DNA of 64,000 bases from Chromobotia macracanthus (lineage: Eukaryota; Chordata; Actinopteri; Cypriniformes; Botiidae): assembly GCA_036877525.1 (NCBI GenBank), contig JAZGTH010000014.1:977001-1041000 (forward strand), written 5' to 3'. This document shows positions 11,466 to 59,400 of the stretch, one piece after another. The position numbers and the translations under genes were made by a program. Every line of letters begins with the position of its first letter. Position 1 is the first letter of the stretch. The notes beneath the pieces were generated by a model, which was not told the DNA's origin, ran no database searches, and saw only the letters and a list, made by a program, of their open reading frames with translations.

Positions 11466-14400
11466 CTAACAAACTATAACAGACTATAACAAACTATAAG
11501 AGACTATAACAAAGTATAACAGACTATAACAAACTATAACAGACTATAACAAAGTTTAACAGACTATAACAAACTATAACAGACTATAAAAACTATAACA
11601 GACTACAACAAACTATAACAGACTATAACAAACTATAACAGACTATAAGAGACTATAACAAAGTATAACAGACTATAACAAACTATAACAGACTATAACA
11701 AACTATAACAAACTATAAGAGACTATAACAAAGTATAACAGACTATAACAAACTATAACAGACTATAACAAACTATAACAGACTATAACAAACTATAAGA
11801 GACTATAACAAAGTATAACAGACTATAACAAACTATAAGAGACTATAACAAAGTATAACAGACTATAACAGACTATAACAGACTATAACAAACTATAACA
11901 AACTATAACAGACTATAACAAACTATAACAGACTATAACAAACTATAACAGACTATAACAAACTATAACAGACTATAACAAACTATAACAGACTATAAAA
12001 ACTATAACAGACTACAACAAAGTATAACAGACTATAACAAACTATAACAGACTATAACAAACTATAACAGACTATAACAGACTATAACAGACTATAACAA
12101 ACTATAACAGACTATAACAAACTATAACAGACTATAACAAACTATAACAGACTATAACAAACTATAACAGACTATAAAAACTATAACAAAGTATAACAGA
12201 CTATAAAAACTATAACAGACTACAACAAAGTATAACAGACTATAACAAACTATAACAGACTATAACAAACTATAACAGACTATAACAGACTATAACAGAC
12301 TATAACAAACTATAACAGACTATAACAAACTATAACAGACTATAACAAACTATAACAGACTATAACAAACTATAACAGACTATAAAAACTATAACAGACT
12401 ATAAAAACTATAACAGACTATAACAAACTATAACAGACTATAACAGACTATAAAAACTATAACAGACTATAAAAACTATAACATAACAGACTATAAAAAC
12501 TATAACAATATAAAACTATAACAGACTATAAAAACTATAACAGACTATAAAAACTATAACAGACTATAAAAACTATAACAAACTATAAGAGACTATAACA
12601 AACTATAACAGACTATAACAAACTATAACAGACTATAACAAACTATAACAGACTATAACAAACTATAACAGACTATAAAACTATAACAAACTATAGACTA
12701 TAACAGACTATAACAGACTATAACAAACTATAACAACTATACATAACAGACTATAACAGACTATAACAAACTATAACAGACTATAACAAACTATAACAGA
12801 CTATAACAAACTATAACAGACTATAACAGACTATAACAGACTATAACTATAACAGACTATAACAAACTATAACAAACTATAACAACTATAACAAACTATA
12901 ACAAACTATAACAGACTATAAAAACTATAACAGACTATAAAAACTATAATAACAGACTATAAAACTATAATAAAAACTATAACAGACTATAAAAACTATA
13001 ACAGACTATAACAAACTATAACAACTATAAAACTATAAAAATAAAACAAACTATAACAGACTATAAAAACTATAACAGACTATAAAAACTATAACAGACT
13101 ATAACAAACTATAACAGACTATAAAAACTATAACAGACTATAACAGACTATAACAGACTATAAAAACTATAACAGACTATAACAAACTATAACAGACTAT
13201 AAAAACTATAACAGACTATAACAAACTATAACAGACTATAAAAACTATAACAGACTATAACAAACTATAACAGACTATAAAAACTATAACAGACTATAAA
13301 AACTATAACAAACTATAACAGACTATAACAGACTATAACAGACTATAAAAACTATAACAGACTATAACAAACTATAACAGACTATAAAAACTATAACAAA
13401 CTATAACAGACTATAACAGACTATAAAAACTATAACAGACTATAACAACTATAACAGACTATATAAAACTATAACAACTATAACAAACTATAACAGACTA
13501 TAACAAACTATAACAGACTATAAAAACTATAACAACTATAAAAACTTAAAACTATAACAGACTATAAAAACTATAACAAACTATAACAAACTATAACAGA
13601 CTATAAAAACTATAACAGACTATAAAAACTATAACAGACTATAAAAACTATAACAGACTATAAAAACTATAACAGACTATAAAAACTATAACAGACTATA
13701 ACAAACTATAACAGACTATAAAAACTATAACAGACTATAAAAACTATAACAGACTATAACAAACTATAACAGACTATAAAAACTATAACAGACTATAAAA
13801 ACTATAACAGACTATAAAAACTATAACAGACTATAAAAACTATAAAACTATAAACAAAATATAACAGACTATAACAAACTATAAACTATAACAAACTATA
13901 ACAGACTATAAAAACTATAACAGACTATAAAAACTATAACAGACTATAAAAACTATAACAGACTATAACAGACTATAACAAACTATAACAAAGTATAACA
14001 GACTATAACAAACTATAACAGACTATAACAAACTATAACAGACTATAACAGACTATAACAAACTATAACAAAGTATAACAGACTATAAAACTATAACAAA
14101 CTATAACAGACTATAAAAACTATAACAGACTATAAAAACTATAACAGACTATAACAAACTATAACAGACTATAACAAACTATAACAGACTATAAAAACTA
14201 TAACAGACTATAAAAACTATAACAGACTATAAAAACTATAACAGACTATAACAAACTATAACAAACTATAAAAAACTATAACAGACTATAAAAACTATAA
14301 CAGACTATAAAAACTATAACAGATATACAAACTATAACAGACTATAAAAACTATAACAGACTATAACAGACTATAACAGACTATAACAGACTATAACAAA

Positions 14401-15550
14401 CTATAACAAAGTATAACAGACTATAAAACCTATAACAGACTATAACAAACTATAACAGACTATAACAAACTATAACAGACTATAAAAACTATAACAGACT
14501 ATAACAGACTATAACAAACTATAACAGACTATAACAGACTATAAAAACTATAACAGACTATAACAAACTATAAAAACTATAACAGACTATAACAGACTAT
14601 AAAAACTATAACAGACTATAACAGACTATAAAAACTATAACAGACTATAACAGACTATAAAAACTATAGAAACTATAACAGACTATAACAGACTATAACA
14701 AACTATAAAAACTATAACAGACTATAACAGACTATAAAAACTATAACAGACTATAACAAACTATAACAGACTATAACAGACTATAACAAACTATAACAAA
14801 CTATAACAAACTATAACAGACTATAACAAACTATAACAGACTATAACAAACTATAACAAACTATAACAGACTATAAAAACTATAACAGACTATAACAAAC
14901 TATAACAAACTATAACAGACTATAACAGACTATAACAAACTATAACAAACTATAACAGACTATAACAAACTATAACAGACTATAACAAACTATAACAGAC
15001 TATAACAGACTATAAAAACTATAACAGACTATAAAAACTATAACAGACTATAACAAACTATAACAGACTATAACAGACTATAAAAACTATAACAGACTAT
15101 AAAAACTATAACAGACTATAACAAACTATAACAGACTATAAAAACTATAACAGACTATAACAAACTATAACAGACTATAACAGACTATAACAAACTATAA
15201 CAGACTATAACAAACTATAACAGACTATAACAAACTATAACAGACTATAACAGACTATAACAAACTATAACAGACTATAACAGACTATAACAAACTATAA
15301 CAGACTATAACAGACTATAACAGACTATAAAAACTATAACAGACTATAACAAACTATAACAGACTATAACAGACTATAAAAACATAACAACTATAATAAA
15401 CTATAACAAACTATAACAGACTATAACAAACTATAACAACTATAACAAACTATAACAAACTATAACAGACTATAACAAACTATAACAGACTATAACAGAC
15501 TATAAAAACTATAACAGACTATAACAAACTATAACAGACTATAACAGACT
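11466..15550. repeat. Giant 10-bp tandem array (ACTATAACAG/ACTATAACAA), about 4.1 kb
   Basis: Roughly 400 copies of a 10-bp unit, mostly alternating ACTATAACAG with ACTATAACAA or the variant ACTATAAAA. Higher-order 20-bp and longer dimers are visible, and degraded patches lie around 12690-13050 and 13440-13560. Units such as CTATAAAAACT resemble TATA boxes. It lies between mrto4 and the first recognised megf6 exon, probably in megf6 intron 1. It has no coding potential, since TAA recurs. Confidence 0.97.
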
Positions 15551-16574
15551 AGAGGCAGATCTTCATGAGACTGAGTGATATGGTGATGTTCTGAAGCTGA
15601 AGGAGAGGCAGTCTCAGCTCTGTGGGTTTGTTTCTGGGTTGCTCTCACTGCTGCTCGTACAGGAAGACGGACTGTCCTGATCTGGATCTGGATCAGGATC
15701 TGGATCTCAGTGCGTCTCTTCATCCGCTCCCGTTAAAGTCTCCGCCGACCTCCACACGGTTGATGATGGACGCAATTTCTTCAAGGTTTTCTCCGTTGTA
15801 AGCCATTTGAGTGTATGAGCCTTCAGAAAAGCATCTGAGGATGGATGTGATCGTTTCTTTTCTGATCATTGTAACTCACGGAATGACGGCAGCATCCCGT
15901 TCTGGATCAGATCTGATGCCGCACATGTGAGTGATGTCCGCTAGATTATGATGATAGTTTAACTTCAGATGTCAAAAGATTGAATTGGTTGAACAGAATT
16001 AGATCATCCATACTGTTAAAGTCTGTAATACGAGTTAATGAAGTGAAGGTTTTGCTCAGTGTGGATGGAGATGCACTTTTTTACGGCTGCCAGACTTTGG
16101 CGATCAGAGGTGCGCACTGTGTGTTTCAACATATGAGACATACACAACTGTGAGAGTCACATATGAGCACCTATTCACTTGTTTATATGATCTGACGTGT
16201 GGGGACATCAGTCTTCTGAAGCCCTGTGTAGGACTGAGATGCAGGACATTTTTACACAGTGACTAACATATCTGGAGTTACTTTACAGCTTGAGGAATAT
16301 GACAGTGTGTCAGTATGTGTCCCCATGTCTGATCAAGTCAGCCCATCTGATTATTAATACCAATGTGAAGATCTGTAAGAACTGGCAAGAAAACACTTCA
16401 GTAGAAATGTAGTTTTTGTTTAGTATTATAGGAGTCAAGTCATATGTAGGAGTGTGGTAATGATGCACAGTGAGGTGAGGTAAATGATCATTTGTTCGCT
16501 GTGATATATTCTTGTGATTTGCAGACACTGATGTAGTTTTAGTTGTGGCATGTGTCCAAATGCTGTTTAAGGTA
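15551..16574. other. Unique sequence between the 10-bp array and a SINE-like copy
   Basis: About 1 kb. The missing megf6 signal-peptide exon could be here, but no ATG-led hydrophobic segment with a usable donor was found. The only protein-like signal is the minus-strand pair of open segments at 15720-15940, listed separately. Confidence 0.4.
15720..15940 (-). other. Possible two-part minus-strand coding remnant, unidentified
   Basis: Segment 15880-15940 follows a ctag acceptor and reads DITHMCGIRSDPERDAAVIP up to a gtgagt donor. Segment 15720-15834 follows cctcag and continues in the same frame as CFSEGSYTQMAYNGENLEEI, then SIINRVEVGGDFNGSG and TGA. Joining them restores one frame, whereas reading through meets TGA. 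The implied intron is only 45 bp, below the usual vertebrate minimum. I do not recognise the protein. It may be the tail of an unknown gene, a pseudogene or chance. Confidence 0.3.
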
Positions 16575-16735
16575 CACTCTGGGTGCTGTGACCTAGTAGT
16601 TCAATATATGGGCTTGTAATTAAGATGTTGCAGGTTCAAACCCCAGGCAAATTGATTCTTGAACAATCACAGTTGTATGTGTCTCCTGAGGGCCTGTGAT
16701 ATATGTACTGTAAATGACTTACACTAAATGATGTG
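16575..16735 (+). mobile_element. tRNA-derived SINE-like copy
   Basis: GGGTGCTGTGACCTAGTAGT resembles a tRNA-like head. A B-box-like GGTTCAAACCC lies at 16633-16643. The 3' part ends near TGTAAATGACTTACACTAAA, like the tail of many fish SINEs. It lies just upstream of megf6 exon 2. Confidence 0.55.
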
Positions 16736-16753
16736 TGTATATTTATGCGACAG

Positions 16754-51637
<34,884 letters not shown>

Positions 51638-51641
51638 CACC

Positions 51642-51647
51642 AATAAA
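51642..51647 (+). terminator. megf6: Possible very proximal polyadenylation signal of megf6
   Basis: AATAAA four bases beyond the stop codon, followed by a GTGTGTCC element. If used, the 3' UTR would be about 20-30 nt. A later ATTAAA at 52188-52193 is an alternative. Confidence 0.35.
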
Positions 51648-54600
51648 CGTGTGTCCTATAGAGACAGAAAACTAAAAGCACAACTGTATTTAAGAACTGT
51701 TTGTAGGTCCTGTGGACCATCTGGAACCTCAGCTTGGGCTGGATGTGACAGTTTCAGACACACACATTGACTGATCCTCAGTCGAGCTCTGTAAACGATG
51801 CTCACTGCAGTGAGTTCTGTTGACTGTAGTCCATACTTGATCATTTATCATTTACTGTTCTTTCAGAGTGTTGTTAAATCATGTGTTGAGAACTGATGCA
51901 ATACAGTTTTTAAAAAGCTGACGTCACATTTCAGAGAACTGGAGTAAATTAGAAAAAAATGCTTTTAATTTGAACACGTTCTTGTCTGATGCAAGTTAGG
52001 AGCCGTCCAAACCCAAAAAACATGACGCATTTTAAAACGACATCCTAATAATTATTCAGAAACTCAGTAAACTGACTAATTTTATTTTCAGTCTGTCTGT
52101 GACGTGTTTATGTGGAGTTATAAAGATACTTATATGCATATGACGAGATCTCTCACAATGTTATAAGTGGGGCTGTATTGCCCTTTTATTAAAGGAGGGC
52201 ATGTGTATGAAATGTGCCAGGTGCTGCAGAGGTTTTCTGTATTACTGACATTCTGTTCCGTTACTTGATATTCTGTTCAGCCTTTTATGTTTTATTTATA
52301 TTTTGTAAAACACAAAATTGTAAATGTTACATAAAGTTTCTATTGTGTAAAATGCGTTGAAAAGATGTTTTCACCCATGTTGTTTTGGCCACATCCTCAA
52401 GGGAAAGCATGGACACTGCTTAGTGTACACTGCAGTCTGTAATCAGCCTGCTATTGAAATACATTTGTATCTTTAACCAGCAGCAGTCTGAGTATATTTG
52501 TCACAGCTCATAGTTCATTATTGTCATGTGAGATATAACAACAGGCCTCCATAAAGAGAAAACATGGTACATTGCACATTTAAAAAAACAAGAACACAAA
52601 CAGTTTGTTTTCATAGATGTTGTTTTATAGATGTCATTTCATAGATACTGGCGCTGTACATCTCTAAATTCAGATTCAAGCACAATGCAGTGAGCAAACG
52701 GCTCAATGAAAGAACAGAAGTCTGGTGATCACCATGAGTGATTATATGTACAAACTATATACAGATATCTGACCTGACATACAGTATTCCTCCACAACTG
52801 TGGAATTGTAGCTTGCCATTGTATACAGTTCACAGAATTCTCTAAATGCATATTCAGTGCAAATAATTGCTCTTTGTCATCATCATCATCATCAGGTTTA
52901 ATACCACCAGAGGGCAACAAAGAATGATTAAAAAAATAAAATCATATTTTTGTCTATCTTTGTAAAACACTAAACTTGAAAAATAATCTTCTTGGGACAT
53001 AAAGCATGGTAGTTGAAAATAATTCTACTCAGTTTAAATCTAACTTGTGAAAGATCTCCAGTAGATGCAGTCAAGAGCTACACACTCCTGATAATTACAG
53101 ATTTAACCTGGTTATCAGTTTCACTTTTCCCTGTTTAGCCACCTTGAACATGTCTCACATAAACAAAATACTGCCCTTGAGTATCTGAGTTGTGCAAAAC
53201 AACCCTCACAAAGAACCTGCTAGTACAATGTTTTCAATGAAAATATTCAGGTAATACACACATATGGCCAGGTGAGGGCAATATCACACCCCACTCAAAA
53301 TAAATGCTGGGGGTCTGTCTTTATAAAACTAGTCAACAAGCATCAGATCACAGCAGATCTGATCACAAGCACAAACAGACTGACAGTGAAAAACACTAAC
53401 AAGCAGACAATAGTAGTGGACAGCTGAGCTCTCCAGTCTTCAAACATAACCCGCTCAAATCTTTCAGTCATAGTCAGTCATGGCAGAGATGAGCAGTGAG
53501 TCTGTCTGAACATCTGCTCTAGTATCTAAAACACAGTGATGAAAGTCTTTCCAACAGCAAAACAACACCACACACTTCATATCTCAATCGAACCTAGAAT
53601 CTCTTCCACAAATCTACTGTTCATCAGACAACTGGAAAAAAACTAGCCTCTGTCCTCTCTCAGTCATCACCTGTTGACAATGGTTGACAGCTAGTTGGAT
53701 GATCTTAATGCACAATGGAACGTAACAGGTTCAACACAAGTTAACATCTGTGCATCTGTGGCATGAGCTGCACATTTCTGCTTTTAAATTTGGCCTATAC
53801 ATTCATTCCATGTGAATTATAAACACGACTTCTTCTTGTTTTTAAAATGGATGTTTTCCTGTGGTAATCGAAGGCATGCCACAGATGCATAACTTGTAAT
53901 GACCCATCAAGTTAGAACTGTAATTGTAAATACATCACCAATTAAACAAATGCTTAACAAATAAAGTGCAAATCTTTCAGAGACTGGAAAAATGATAACA
54001 GTCACTATGAGTGACTATACACACCAGCTCACAGATGATATGGACCAAATTTATTTAGCTGTTTTTCAAATAGTTTTAGGCTGGTAATGTAGCAACTCAA
54101 CTCTGTACACAACAACAAAGTCATTACAATAATTAATTTCCCACAAACACAAATCTCTTCAGTGTATGATTTTATTCAGATAATACTGGATCTGATCTGT
54201 GTTTTTAAATCATTATCAACAATTTTTGTATCTTTTTCTGTATCTTATTATATTTTCAGGAATAAGTTTCTATAAAAATGATCATGTAACTTCTCTTTGA
54301 CCTTAACGTGTGTAAATGTGTTCTGAACAGGAATGAAACAGTAGCAGTAGTCACCTGTAGAGATGTTCACTGCATGTTCTTGAGTATCTGCAGCTCATGT
54401 GGAGCGTGACTGCAGTGGAGGGTTCAAGCATGCTTCCAAAATAAACCTCATGCAATTCCCCTGTGCTTGATCAGGGACAATTTTTAGATGAAACAATGAA
54501 CGCTAGAGAGTTTAGCTCTCCTCTGATCAGTTTCAGTAAGATCTTATTGATGAGTGAAGGTTTTATGACCAAACTCTGTTTAATAAAGATCTAAAGATTG

Positions 54601-56499
54601 TTTATCGTTCATACTATGTGCATTATGTATGTTTGCAGTATGTGTATATGTATTTAAAATTTATAGCACTACTAAGAGTATGACCAGAGTGAATATACAA
54701 AGTAGAGGAAAGATGGCCAAGCGCATTTCAAAGATCAGATACATGCCACTAATAAACAGATAATCTCTCGATGGAACAAAGACACGGGTCACATCAGCGA
54801 GAGGATGAGGGATAAATCTTTGGCTTCAGCCACATGTATCAGCACTGGCACACAGACGAAATGTCCAGTGTGTCCAGAAATGAGATGAAGAAGCTGTTTT
54901 CTGCTTCCTAGAGATGCAGCTCACGCTGTCACACCACACACACACACACATGCACAAACACACACACACATGCATGAAGACATTCTACTGCAGTCCCTGA
55001 GCTGCGGCCAAACACGTCTATCATCCTATTGGGCAGGTGGGATAATGCCGTTTAAACAGTCTGCTTCTCTATTGGCTAGGAGCATAATATAAAATTATAT
55101 TTTTGTTTGTTTTTTTGCTGAATAACTGTACATGACTAATGGACTTACAGTGAACTAATTACAGAGAGAGTTTTCTGGGGCAAGCAAGGGAGATAGAGAA
55201 ACATTTTGTTTTACCTCCATTTAGAAATGAATTTAAACTGTGTAAACAGCACAGATTTATAACTGTTAGGCTAGCACTTAATCTTAATTCATCTTAGTAG
55301 GTAAATCTCATCAAGAAATATCTGGATCAAATGTAAGGAGGGAATATTTCATTAAAATGTCACAATATCTTTGAGGTTTCAATTTAAATTTTCAAAAATG
55401 GATTTATTCTATTGCAAAACCTAATTTCTTATAATTTCTCATTTTCCGTTTTGGGCTGAAACTTGACCCAAACATTTCTTGTGTTTGTGAGAAATGTACA
55501 AGCTACAGGGAAACTTCAGCTGCTGCAGAACTCGATGCTGATGAAGCACAACAATCGCATTCTTAATACACATCTAATACATCAGAGTGAATCGTTTACA
55601 GTCCATGAAACAGCAGATGAGCGTGCTGGAAGATCTCATCTGTGGAAGATCAAAGCTCATCACTGTCAGATTCCACAGATCCTCAGCACATCCTCAAACA
55701 CCTGATAGAGTCATTTCACATCATTTAACATCAATGTCTCTTACAGGCCTGTAAGCAAAGCAGTGACAGATAAGAAGCCAGGGCTGTTTCGTTTGGTTTG
55801 AGGCTAAGAAACAGACACAGATGTTGCAATGCCCTGTGCAGAATAAGGAAAAGCGATTGATTTACTTTTTGCTCCTTTGCCCACTGGAGAAGAGCTGCGT
55901 TCAGATCAGTTCTTACAGACACTGTCTGATGGTCTTTTAAAGTGCTTATTGATTAGCCTGCAGGATGAGGAGGGGGGTGCATACGTAACGCAGACGACAC
56001 AGTGGCGAGTTTGAGATGCCTCAACGACATTAACAATATGTGCAAACCCAAACGATCACACGAGTGACTAGGAGTCATGTGATCATGTCTTTCTGCTCAA
56101 GCTCCTGTTATTTTGCATTCAATATAAAAAAGCAAAGAGATAAACTGAATATATCCAGCAACCAAGCAAGCAGATGTGTTTTTGAAGTGTATTTTAATTT
56201 TGTTCTTAATTACCCTAGGATCTGGTTTTAAAGGACCTTTCTGTAGAGTTGAATGTATGGATACATTCGTCAGCACATATCATCAGTGCATCGCTTCCTA
56301 TCCTACATTTCATTCTCTTTATCAGTGAATGCATCTTTTTTATTTGTTTTTTTGCCCTTTGTGTTGTAAAAGTCTCTCTCTATCTCTCTCTCTCAGGGTG
56401 TGTGGGTGCTTGCCCATCTCATGCAGCCGGTTTTCATTCAGTAAAGCTGAAGCGAATCAGGCAAAGGCATGTGCCGAGTGCGTCCAGTCCTGCGCCACA
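51648..56499. other. Convergent region between megf6 and kcnab2
   Basis: About 4.9 kb between the two stop codons, expected to hold both 3' UTRs. A CA-rich run lies at 54934-54975. No exon, SINE boxes or conserved motif was recognised. Open frames such as 55463-55705 show nothing familiar. Confidence 0.5.
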
Positions 56500-59400
56500 C
56501 TAGGAGCGATAGTCCTTCTTACTGTACGGTTTGTTGCCCAGGATACTGTCCACCTCATGCACAATGGAGGACGACAACTTTGGAAGAACCTGCAAAAGAG
56601 CTGCAAACTGAGTCTGCGTTCAGTGTGAATCAAAAAAGTCTTGAAAACCCTTCAGTCATTGTTCTACTCCATGAAATAATGCAGAACTGATAATTCATAT
56701 TACAGATGCATACACCTGTTGTGTTCTCACCTGTATTGCTCCGATGTTCTCCATGAGCTGGTCCGTGTTGGAGGCTCCGAGGAGAACAGAACTTACACCC
56801 TCATTTCTCAGGCACCACGCTGCAGACGAGTCGTACAAATGTTTAACAAATATCAATAATATCATAAACCACATTACACATACTTTAAACATACAATCCA
56901 AAACATACACACACAACCCTTAAAAACCTGGAGAAAAATGATAAACCTAAAACAACAAATGAATATATATTAGCGCTCTCGAAGGTAATGTGTTAATGCA
57001 TGGGATTTGTTTAATGTCTACGCCACTGTATTATGCGTTTATTAAATTTGACGTTATTACTGTTTCATTCCAAAAACTCATGGGGAGCATAAGAGTTTGC
57101 ACACAAAAACTGAGCACCTGTTTATCAGTAAATGATGGAGAAAGATTCTTTTTATAGGTCATTTCATCATATATCAAACACAGACAAAGAAGTGATGCAA
57201 TTTTAGCATTAAGTCAAAAAATCACCTACAAACACTCACAGACACCATAGACAGACATTATAATATAGATATTATAGATACACGGTAATATATATTATGA
57301 TCAGCAGCATTGTTACACATGATTTTTTACATTCCCGCGGACTGGCACTAGTGTGTTTTATTGTCACTGCATTCACAAGCAATAAATTTGTCTGATTTTG
57401 TGCAGGTGATTATTAAGCAGCATGAATTTCTGCCATGTGTCATTCAAACAAACTGACAAATCTAATACAAATGACACATATAACATGATCTGTTATGTTT
57501 TTAATGAAACTGAATGTTGCATGCTTCTTAATTAAACATTATAGATGTATATAATCAAAAATCAATTGACAGCCCTAATATACACACACAAATGAAGGCT
57601 TTTCCAAAATTAAAACAGCTACTTCTCCCACACACACACACAGAACACACAGCAGTTTCCAGAGCGCTCTGTTACCATGGCTCCCAGCACCAGGACTCTC
57701 AGCACTCAGATTCAGAGCTCTGTGTGTTTTGTCAGTAAGAGGAGTGTTATCTGCAGGAGCACAGAGGAGGTGAAGAGGAGCCATGCTGTCCTCTGCGTCC
57801 CCTAAACACACTCCATGCAACATCGCCGTCACACACAGACAGGAAGGAAACTCTGTGGGGATTTCAATCCTTCCTGGGAGTTGATTTGTGTGTGTGTGCC
57901 ATCTGTGGTACTGGCATTCAGTGTGTGCTGGCAGAGCTGGACTTGTGTGTTTACTGTATGTGAGCGTGTGTGTGGTGTGTGCAGCCGGCAGCCATTTAAA
58001 AGAGTTGCATCATGATATTCAAGGTTGCAGTACGTTTAAACATGATTTTGAAATCAAACGCTGTGGCTTAAAATATTCAGCTGTGAGGATCAGAGCTCTG
58101 AGTAGATCAGACTACAGCGGATCTGGCTGGATTTTAGCAGTTTGTTCCTAACAGACGCTTTGTCAGAACACACACACACACACACACAACACACACACAG
58201 ACAGACACAGACTGACAGGCAGACAGACAGGCAGGCAGACACACAGACAGGCAGACACACAGACAGGCAGACACACAGACAGGCAGACACACACACACAC
58301 AGACAGGCAGACACACAGACAGGCAGACACAGACACACACAGACAGACAGACACACACAACTACTTACAGGTATTTTAAAACAGTGTAGCTTTTCCAGTA
58401 ACAAACACAAAACACTTCACTGCATCTTTGAGCAAAGCTGTCTCTCCTAGACATTTGTGTGCAGTTCATTACCCGTCCGATTCTGACCCTCAACCCTATT
58501 TTTATGTTGCCAGTTATCTAAATGAGCAGTGTTAGCTGTACACTGGCACATCCAAATGGATTGGATGCGCTAGTGTGGAGGCAGAAAGATTTGCTGAGTT
58601 TGGGAGGGGCTAGCAACCTGGTAATGTGGTGTGAAATGTAATGTATGAATGCATTAAAGACCAGGTGAGGCAGGCGGCTGCGATTCTAATGGAATCAAGC
58701 TCACATGATTGAAGTCCTGTCAAGATTTTATTCCCCTGCGTCCTGCAGTCGATCGATCAGAGGGTGTGATGTCATGCATACGCCGCCAAGTTATGACTTT
58801 TGTGGTAGTTAGAAAAGATGAGGGATTTCCAGAAACCTTATGGATCAGAATTATGAAGGGGGCTGGCTGGTATGACGGTATTTTACTGATGTTAATACAG
58901 CAGTACGGCAGATCTTTTTGTGTGCTTATCACTGACCAGGATGACACTTACACATGAAAATGACATAGAGGAAGAGGCTGTTATTAAGAACTTGATCTGA
59001 GATGTTGTTGTGAGGCAAACATGATGAGTTTTGCTGAACAGTTGCCGAGCAACGCTGCAACTTGCAACATTAATATAGAATTTTGATTATGTGCAGTCAC
59101 AAGTGTGTGTTGGAAATATCCATTTTTTAATATTACTTTTACTGTTTAGTGACTTGTGTTGCACAATGTGAAGCTGTTTTTGCCCTGATGGCAACTGTTT
59201 TAACTCACAATTGTTATAGTGTGCGGTAGAGCATGATCACGAGTTCTCAGGTCTCCAGTCTTCAGATTAGATTACTTTAAGAGGACACACTTATATCCTC
59301 CCAGTCCTTATAAAGCCTGCCTCCTAGATCCTCCAGCAGATATTTCTTTGAAACTTTAGCCTGCATTATCTCTTTAAAGGATTATACAACACAACCTATC

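Noticed and set aside
58709..58957. Open frames on both strands in a kcnab2 intron
   Set aside because: Opposite frames over the same bases, no motif, no splice partner.
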